Source of the DNA: Methanomassiliicoccaceae archaeon UBA328
Lineage (GTDB): Archaea; Thermoplasmatota; Thermoplasmata; Methanomassiliicoccales; Methanomethylophilaceae
Reading direction: 5' to 3'
DNA: 10,505 bases
NCBI GenBank assembly: GCA_002506905.1
Contig: DAYM01000004.1
Location: 502-11,006, forward strand
Below the pieces are notes generated by a model. That model was not told where the DNA came from and did not search any database. It saw only the letters and a program-made list of their open reading frames with translations. Positions within the stretch are counted from its first letter, which is position 1. Each line of letters starts with the position of its first letter. Below are positions 6,215 to 10,505 of this stretch, in pieces. A program made the position numbers and the translations under genes.

Positions 6215-6291
6215 GGACTTGTGGGGTAGCTAGGATATCCTTTCGGCCTTCGGAGCCGAATACCCGGGTTCGAATCCCGGCAGGCCCTCCA
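6215..6291 (+). tRNA. tRNA-Arg(TCG)
   Basis: Anticodon stem TCGGC/GCCGA at 6243-6247/6255-6259 around loop CTTCGGA gives anticodon TCG at 6250-6252. T arm CCGGG/CCCGG at 6264-6268/6276-6280 with loop TTCGAAT. D arm with G18G19 at 6233-6234 and A20 at 6235; A20 and C35 are known arginine identity elements. CCA is encoded at 6289-6291 and is followed by TTTTTG. The acceptor stem (6215-6221/6281-6287) has one A3-C70 mismatch and a U5-G68 wobble, and the discriminator is T6288. It is convergent with apt. Identity is sure; whether the stem mismatch is real is open. Confidence 0.93.
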
Positions 6292-6334
6292 TTTTTGTTA
6301 AAATCAAAGGGTTTGGAAAAGGTTTGCTGCGGGC

Positions 6335-6859
6335 TTATCTTCCCTGATATTTCAGGAGCGATTCGACATCGTATCCTTTGATGGCGTCCCTTCCATGAAG
6401 TCCTTCGAGTTCGATGACGAAAGCGATCTTCTGGACCTTTCCTCCGAGGTCTTCGGCCAGGTCTATGATCGCTTTGGTGGTACCGCCCGTGGCGATGAGG
6501 TCGTCAACGATGACGACCTTGCTTCCTTTCGGGAAACTGTCTACATGCATCTCGAGGGTCGCTGTTCCGTATTCGAGATCATACTGCTCCGAGATGACCT
6601 TACGGGGAAGCTTTCCTTTCTTACGCACAAGGATGAATCCTTTCTTCATCGCATACGCGACAGGGGCTCCGAACACAAATCCTCTGGATTCCGAACCGAG
6701 GATGTAATCGAAATCCACATCCTTCAGGAGTTCACAGAGCTTATCGATGGCCAGTGAGAATCCTTCCGGATCCTGGATCAGGGTGGTGATGTCTCCGAAC
6801 ATGATCCCGGGCTTGGGAAAGTCGGGGATCGTGGTGATATAATCAGCCAGTTCTTTCAT
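6335..6859 (-). CDS. apt: Adenine phosphoribosyltransferase
   Basis: Cytosolic purine salvage enzyme converting adenine and PRPP to AMP and pyrophosphate. 174 aa from the ATG at 6859, with the canonical beginning MKELADYITTIPDFPKPGIMF. Type I PRTase signatures: FGDITTL near the N-terminus, SRGFVFGAPVAYAMKKGFILVRKKGKLP (substrate region and flexible loop, with the YDLEYGTATLEMH stretch following) and the PRPP-binding motif VVIVDDLIATGGTT at about 115-128. A start 6 codons upstream (6877) would give 180 aa. I prefer 6859 because a CTTAATAG box at 6882-6889 is centred 26-27 nt before it, the spacing seen for other genes here, and would lie only about 9 nt from 6877. It is divergent from ade and convergent with tRNA-Arg. 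Confidence 0.95.
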   Translation of the reverse strand: MKELADYITTIPDFPKPGIMFGDITTLIQDPEGFSLAIDKLCELLKDVDFDYILGSESRGFVFGAPVAYAMKKGFILVRKKGKLPRKVISEQYDLEYGTATLEMHVDSFPKGSKVVIVDDLIATGGTTKAIIDLAEDLGGKVQKIAFVIELEGLHGRDAIKGYDVESLLKYQGR

Positions 6860-6881
6860 GGGCCCGATAATCGCCATCGCA

Positions 6882-6889
6882 CTATTAAG
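6882..6889 (-). promoter_or_regulatory. TATA box of apt
   Basis: Minus-strand CTTAATAG centred 26-27 nt before the ATG at 6859. It decides the start codon against 6877. It lies within the 87-nt apt-ade divergent region. Confidence 0.5.
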
Positions 6890-6915
6890 ATAATGGCCTT
6901 AGATTTCGAGGATAC

Positions 6916-6924
6916 ATTTATCTA
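6916..6924 (+). promoter_or_regulatory. TATA box of ade
   Basis: ATTTATCTA centred 27 nt before the ATG at 6947, with no ribosome binding site. It supports 6947 over the upstream ATG at 6893, which lies 5' of the box. Only about 27 bp separate the opposed apt and ade boxes. Confidence 0.5.
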
Positions 6925-6946
6925 TTTCAAAAACGTTAGAAAATCT

Positions 6947-8590
6947 ATGTCGGATATTCAATTCATCGAAGGCAATCTGGTGGATGTCTTAGAGGATAGA
7001 ATATACCCTGCTAAGATCACCTTCGACGGAAAGAAGATAGGATCTATCAGGGAAACCGATAAAAAATACAAGAACTACATTCTGCCCGGGCTGATAGATT
7101 CTCATGTCCACATCGAATCATCACTTCTGGTGCCGTCGCGTTTTGCAGAGGCGGCAGTTCCCCGCGGAGTATGTTCTGTTATAGCCGATCCCCACGAGAT
7201 CGCGAACGTTCTCGGTATGGACGGTGTAAAATTCATGATACGCGACGCGGCGCGTTCGCCTATGAAATTCAGATTCATGGCGCCGTCCTGCGTCCCGGCC
7301 ACAAGATTCGAGACGTCCGGTGCGATCCTCCGGCCGGATGACATAGAGGAGCTCATGGGACAGTCCGAGATATTCGGGTTGGCCGAGATGATGAACTATC
7401 CCGGAGTGATAAACGGGGACCCGGACGTCATGGCCAAGATAGAGGTGGCGAAGAGGTACGGAAAACCTGTGGACGGACATGCGCCCGGACTGACAGGGGA
7501 GGACCTGAGGAAGTACATTGCCGCCGGAATAACCACGGATCACGAATGCACCAATGCCGAAGAGGCAAAGGAAAAGGCCGATCTCGGAATGACGATACAG
7601 GTGCGCGAGGGATCCGCATGTTCCGACATGAAGGCGCTGATACCTGCGGTGAAGGGAGGGGAGTTCTTCCTGTGCACCGACGATATCCACATAGGGAACA
7701 TCCTGTACAAGGGATATATCGACAGACTTCTGAGGATGGCGGTCGGTATGGGGATCGATCCGATGGATGCGGTCAAGGCCGCTACGATCTGGCCGGCCAG
7801 GCATTATCATCTGGAAGAAGGATCGGTACGCGAAGGCGGCCCCGGAGATCTGGCGGTCGTGTCGGATCTGATCAATTTCAATGTGAATGATGTATTCATC
7901 AACGGAAGAAAGGTTGCCGAATCGAACAAGCCGTTGTTCAGGGCGAGACCGTGCGAATGCAGGACCAATATAGTCAGATACAGTACGATCGGCAACAATT
8001 TCTACATCTGCCGCACCGGAAAGAAGGCCAAGGTCAGAGTTATCGGTGTTCAGGATAAGAAGATCGCCAGTACCGCGGAGACGGCGGAATTGGAGATCAG
8101 GAACGAGATCGTGATGCCGGACCCGGAACAGGATGTGCTCCTGTTCGCTGTGGCGAACAGATATTACAGGGTCGCTCCGATGGTGGGATTCATCAGAGGA
8201 TTCGGAATGAAGGAAGGTGCTTTGGCCACATCGATATCTCATGATTCGCACAATCTTGCGGCAGTGGCGACATCATACAAGCTGCTGTCCCATGCAATCA
8301 ACAAGGTGTCGATGTACGGAGGTCATTATTTCACGGACGGAGAAGCGGAGTCCTGTCACACAGCGCCCATGGCGGGACTTATGAGTACCGAACCTCCGGA
8401 GATCTCGGCCAACCGCGAGACCAATCTGATATATTACGCAAGGAACCACGGGTGTAAGCTGAAGGAACCGTTCATGACGCTGGGTTTCCAGAGTCTTTTG
8501 GTCGTACCGTCTCTGAAGATGAGCGATCACGGTCTTTTCGATTCCGAGAAGTTCGAATTCGTGGATCCGGTCATAAAGGTCGAGAAGTAA
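6947..8590 (+). CDS. ade: Adenine deaminase (amidohydrolase family)
   Basis: Converts adenine to hypoxanthine and ammonia in purine salvage. 547 aa from the ATG at 6947, usual for AdeC-type enzymes. It has the two-part amidohydrolase structure: a small beta-domain start (QFIEGNLVDVLEDRIY), then PGLIDSHVHIESSLL at 48-61 with the metal-binding H53-V54-H55, SVIADPHEIANVLG at 77-90, VDGHAPGL at 175-182, CTDDIHIGNILYKG at 243-256 with the likely metal ligand Asp, and a C-terminal adenine-deaminase domain with SHDSHNLA and a late GHYFTDGEAES segment. The frame is open from 6893 (adding 18 residues), but that reading would include the TATA box in the coding sequence and those residues do not look conserved. 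All catalytic motifs are present. It is divergent from apt, which uses the same substrate. Confidence 0.95.
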   Translation: MSDIQFIEGNLVDVLEDRIYPAKITFDGKKIGSIRETDKKYKNYILPGLIDSHVHIESSLLVPSRFAEAAVPRGVCSVIADPHEIANVLGMDGVKFMIRDAARSPMKFRFMAPSCVPATRFETSGAILRPDDIEELMGQSEIFGLAEMMNYPGVINGDPDVMAKIEVAKRYGKPVDGHAPGLTGEDLRKYIAAGITTDHECTNAEEAKEKADLGMTIQVREGSACSDMKALIPAVKGGEFFLCTDDIHIGNILYKGYIDRLLRMAVGMGIDPMDAVKAATIWPARHYHLEEGSVREGGPGDLAVVSDLINFNVNDVFINGRKVAESNKPLFRARPCECRTNIVRYSTIGNNFYICRTGKKAKVRVIGVQDKKIASTAETAELEIRNEIVMPDPEQDVLLFAVANRYYRVAPMVGFIRGFGMKEGALATSISHDSHNLAAVATSYKLLSHAINKVSMYGGHYFTDGEAESCHTAPMAGLMSTEPPEISANRETNLIYYARNHGCKLKEPFMTLGFQSLLVVPSLKMSDHGLFDSEKFEFVDPVIKVEK

Positions 8591-8737
8591 GGACCTTCCC
8601 ATGTGAGTTCCGATCCTGGGGGAAGGGTTCGGAACATGAACAATTATCGAAAATCGAGAAGGTCCTTGAAGGATAAAGGTCCCGATCTCCTCGGGGAGAT
8701 CGGATTGCTGCGGTCATCATAACGATGGAAATGACCG
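8591..8737 (+). other. Hairpin-rich sequence directly after ade
   Basis: GGACCTT at 8591-8597, starting at the base after the ade stop, can pair with AAGGTCC at 8659-8665, or with a second copy at 8676-8682. The first pairing would enclose two hairpins: GTTCCGA/TCGGAAC (8607-8613/8629-8635) and TCGA-AAA-TCGA (8647-8657). Next come a 9-bp perfect hairpin CCGATCTCC-TCGG-GGAGATCGG at 8682-8703 and a hairpin CGGTCAT/ATGACCG at 8711-8717/8731-8737. A 28-codon ORF (8636-8722, starting MNNYRKSRRSL) overlaps this and is probably chance. The structures may be the ade 3' UTR and terminator, or the 3' end of a minus-strand RNA. Confidence 0.45.
8682..8703 (-). terminator. 9-bp hairpin, possible terminator
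   Basis: Perfect 9-bp stem, tetranucleotide loop. The minus-strand 3' flank (GGACCTTTATCCTTC) is more T-rich than the plus-strand flank (ATTGCTGCGG), so as a terminator it fits a minus-strand transcript better than ade. Confidence 0.4.
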
Positions 8738-8740
8738 TGT

Positions 8741-8848
8741 TCAACAGTGTAGGAAAGTGTCAACCGACCTGTCTTTCGCCGCTGTCCTCTCAACACACCT
8801 GTCATTCGTGCCGCTGGGTCCTGATGTATTACGTTTGCCTATTGTCAC
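8741..8848 (-). CDS. Possible small ORF (35 aa) within an orphan minus-strand transcript
   Basis: GTG at 8848, TGA at 8741-8743. AGGAGG (8857-8852) lies 3 nt upstream, complementary to the 3' end of archaeal 16S rRNA; it is the only such match I see before a start in the window, though the spacing is short. A strong TATA box and dyad sit just upstream (8866-8889). The peptide contains two related units (NDRCVE and KDRSVD) from an in-frame DNA repeat, and is hydrophilic with two Cys. No homolog is recognised. Another 53-aa frame (8644-8805) overlaps it. A noncoding RNA is an equally good reading. Confidence 0.25.
   Translation of the reverse strand: MTIGKRNTSGPSGTNDRCVERTAAKDRSVDTFLHC
8761..8823. 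repeat. Imperfect tandem repeat of about 30 nt
   Basis: Copies 8761-8790 and 8791-8823 both follow CAAC..ACCTGTC.TTCG..CCGCTG..TCCT, with two 2-nt insertions in the second copy and four substitutions. There are two copies only, with no spacer, so this is not a CRISPR array. Confidence 0.65.
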
Positions 8849-8865
8849 TCGCCTCCTGTTGATAG

Positions 8866-8889
8866 TATATCTATGTACAGATATATAAA
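8866..8889 (-). promoter_or_regulatory. Orphan minus-strand promoter with overlapping dyad
   Basis: Minus-strand CTTTATATATCTG contains TTTATATA (8889-8882), a near-consensus archaeal TATA box. It predicts transcription start at about 8858. A 7-bp inverted repeat TATATCT/AGATATA (8866-8872/8879-8885) overlaps the box and fills the TATA-to-start interval, the usual position of an archaeal repressor site. No annotated gene lies downstream on this strand until apt. Confidence 0.5.
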
Positions 8890-8975
8890 GGCTGTGTTTT
8901 TCACGTAATATTTTCTGATATTCGTTGATCTCAATCAAATCTCTACGAATTTCGTAGCAATGCTGAGTAATATCT
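8890..8975. other. AT-rich spacer after the regulator gene, with a 15-bp palindrome
   Basis: CTACGAA-T-TTCGTAG at 8943-8957 is a perfect palindrome 18 nt after the regulator stop. TTGAT-CTCA-ATCAA at 8925-8938 is a smaller dyad. Either may act as a weak terminator for the regulator or as a protein site upstream of the orphan promoter at 8866-8889. Confidence 0.4.
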
Positions 8976-10466
8976 TCATTCCTTGGGATCCGCGTCCTTG
9001 TAGTAATCCGGGTCATCCTGTACGAATCTGATGTTGTAGTCGTCGCCCGTGGTCAGTTTGAGTCCGTGCGATATCAGACCGACATAGAACGGTCTTATGA
9101 ATTCGAAATCCTCTCTTGTGAAATAATCGCTCTCAAGAGAGATCGTGAGAGGTATGTAGCAGGCGATCTTTGATCTGATGCCGAGAGCAGGACCGGCATA
9201 GTGCATGACCCTGAGGAAGGTCATTCCGTCGGCGATATCATATCCGTTGATGAAACCCTCCGCCATGGACCTTCCTATATGTTCCTGGACCTCGTGCATC
9301 ACGAATCCGGTACGGCGGACGGCAAGGTTGATGTATCCGAATATGGCCTCGTAGTAGTTTGCAGGGTCTTTTGAGCAGGATTCGAAGAGATCTTTGTTGG
9401 CCCTCTCCTTCTGTGCCGTCTTTCCGTTGCATGTTAAAATGATCACACCGTTCATGGTGAATTCCGTGTTGGTCTTTCCGCGAACACGCGTGATTACGCC
9501 GGTCTGTTCAAGGATACCGAGGTTCCTGTGGGCGGTGACCGTCGGTATTCCGAGTGTATTGGTAACCGCTTTCAGTCCCGCATCCTCTTTCGACAGAAGT
9601 GCGATGATCTTTGTCTGGACACTGTTTCCGAACAGGATCGAATGACCGTTCGTGTAACAGATGGTAAGTCTCTTTTTCCTGATGTTCTTGTCACTGAGGA
9701 GTTTGTCCCTGATAGTGCTGTCCGGAAGTACTCCGTGGTACCGTTCGAATTTGGTCACGATCTTGCCGTCCGGACGGACGTCCGTATCGGTCACGACGAA
9801 TGTGATGCCAGTGCTCTGTTTTATGGCCTCACGTATGAATCCGCAGGCGACGTCGATGCTCAGGACGTATTCCTTGGCGAATCCCTTATTCACCTTGGTG
9901 ATCATCGTGATCCCGTCTTCGGTTGCGGATATCTTGATGGGAGGGAATTCGGCGGCCTTGAGGTTCGTTTCGATCGTTTCGATCGCCGAGGTGAGGTCCT
10001 TTCCGATGTAATCGTCTTTCGCGGCGTTCGCCAAAAGGATACCGCATCTTTCCATGAGCGGTCCGATGGACACTCCCGATTTGTAGAATTCTGCCGCGGT
10101 CAGAAGAAGCGACACTCTGAATTTGTTCGTTTTTTTCTTTAAAAGGACCTTTATGATGTTTTCATGGATCGATTCGGCAGAGGGAACGATAGGTGTGGCG
10201 ATGATCATCGCGACAGGTACGTAGATCACTCTTCTTCTGTCGTTCTCGTCGATATATGAAGATACGAATTCTTCGGTCTCGAGTTTTTTCAGATTGGATT
10301 GTATAGAGGTCTTCTGCTGGTCCAGCGCAACCGCCAATTCGGTCACGGTCATTGCGGATTGGCGCAGCAGCCTCATTATCCCTATACTTACCTGGTTCGT
10401 AAGGTATTCGACCCCATGAGGTGTCACGTACAGGGCATAATTCTCACTATACTCTACATCCGTCAT
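8976..10466 (-). CDS. Large transcription regulator with two winged-helix plus sensor-like modules
   Basis: 496 aa from the ATG at 10466. Numbering from the TTG at 10481 (5 codons longer), residues 18-95 form a winged helix (TPHGVEYL ... MTVTELAVALDQQKTSIQSNLKKLETEEFV, wing DENDRRRVIYV). Residues 105-235 form an alpha/beta domain ending in ACGFIREAIKQSTGITFVV. Residues 273-350 repeat a winged helix (LGIPTVTAHRNLGILEQTGVITRV), and 375-490 repeat the second domain, ending FYVGLISHGLKLTTGDDYNI. The winged helices resemble ArsR/MarR-type DNA-binding domains. The partner domains recall ligand-binding modules such as V4R, without a decisive motif. No membrane segment. It is probably a cytosolic DNA-binding regulator; its target is unknown. 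The start rests on a TTTTAAAC box 25-26 nt upstream. Confidence 0.8.
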   Translation of the reverse strand: MTDVEYSENYALYVTPHGVEYLTNQVSIGIMRLLRQSAMTVTELAVALDQQKTSIQSNLKKLETEEFVSSYIDENDRRRVIYVPVAMIIATPIVPSAESIHENIIKVLLKKKTNKFRVSLLLTAAEFYKSGVSIGPLMERCGILLANAAKDDYIGKDLTSAIETIETNLKAAEFPPIKISATEDGITMITKVNKGFAKEYVLSIDVACGFIREAIKQSTGITFVVTDTDVRPDGKIVTKFERYHGVLPDSTIRDKLLSDKNIRKKRLTICYTNGHSILFGNSVQTKIIALLSKEDAGLKAVTNTLGIPTVTAHRNLGILEQTGVITRVRGKTNTEFTMNGVIILTCNGKTAQKERANKDLFESCSKDPANYYEAIFGYINLAVRRTGFVMHEVQEHIGRSMAEGFINGYDIADGMTFLRVMHYAGPALGIRSKIACYIPLTISLESDYFTREDFEFIRPFYVGLISHGLKLTTGDDYNIRFVQDDPDYYKDADPKE

Positions 10467-10487
10467 TGATGCGGGAATCAATTGGAT

Positions 10488-10495
10488 GTTTAAAA
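10488..10495 (-). promoter_or_regulatory. TATA box of the two-module regulator
   Basis: Minus-strand TTTTAAAC centred 25-26 nt before the ATG at 10466. It favours this ATG over the TTG at 10481. The rest of the upstream region lies outside the window. Confidence 0.45.
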
Positions 10496-10505
10496 TTATT
10501 CCTAC

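Noticed and set aside
7121..8251. 376-codon minus-strand frame opposite ade
   Set aside because: Lies wholly inside adenine deaminase on the other strand; His/Arg-rich translation with no domain.
8636..8722. 28-aa plus-strand ORF after ade
   Set aside because: Codon use looks plausible, but there is no TATA box or ribosome binding site, it overlaps strong hairpins, and nothing is recognisable.
8761..8823. CRISPR array
   Set aside because: Only two imperfect, directly abutting copies with no unique spacer between them.

Overview
The window looks archaeal. Several protein genes have a TATA-box-like element about 25-28 nt before the start codon and no ribosome binding site, as in leaderless archaeal transcription. 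Both tRNA genes carry an encoded CCA and an archaeal-type promoter, and the protein set (NEMF/Rqc2-type RqcH, HypE, DUF1015, a long two-module winged-helix regulator) fits. Mid-range GC, a hydrogenase maturation gene and the absence of TAG stops suggest a methanogenic Thermoplasmata lineage such as Methanomassiliicoccales. That lineage call is an inference; there is no rRNA or methanogenesis marker here to settle it.

Layout. 67-2004 (-) is RqcH, a tRNA-binding ribosome quality-control factor. 2115-2189 (+) is tRNA-Thr(GGT). 2279-2560 (+) is a small DUF6429-like protein, which meets a DUF1015 protein at 2594-3781 (-) across a GGGCCC hairpin. 3882-4928 (-) is HypE, followed by a strong terminator hairpin. 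5035-5908 (-) holds a transglutaminase-like gene broken by two apparent one-base losses, preceded by a 23-codon upstream ORF that overlaps its start. 5977-6214 is a gene-free stretch with tandem repeats and potential RNA structure. 6215-6291 (+) is tRNA-Arg(TCG). 6335-6859 (-) apt and 6947-8590 (+) ade are divergently transcribed from one short promoter region. 8591-8975 is a 385-nt stretch between convergent genes, unusually rich in dyads and repeats, with a well-formed minus-strand promoter that serves no annotated gene. 8976-10466 (-) is a large regulator made of two homologous halves, each a winged helix followed by a sensor-like domain.

The genes do not form one pathway; most appear to be single-gene transcription units. 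The clearest functional pair is apt/ade: Apt recycles adenine to AMP and Ade deaminates adenine to hypoxanthine, so the two compete for one substrate from a shared control region. The best candidates for something undescribed are the minus-strand unit at about 8672-8889, the structured stretch at 6017-6084, and the upstream ORF with its UUCG-loop hairpin before the transglutaminase.
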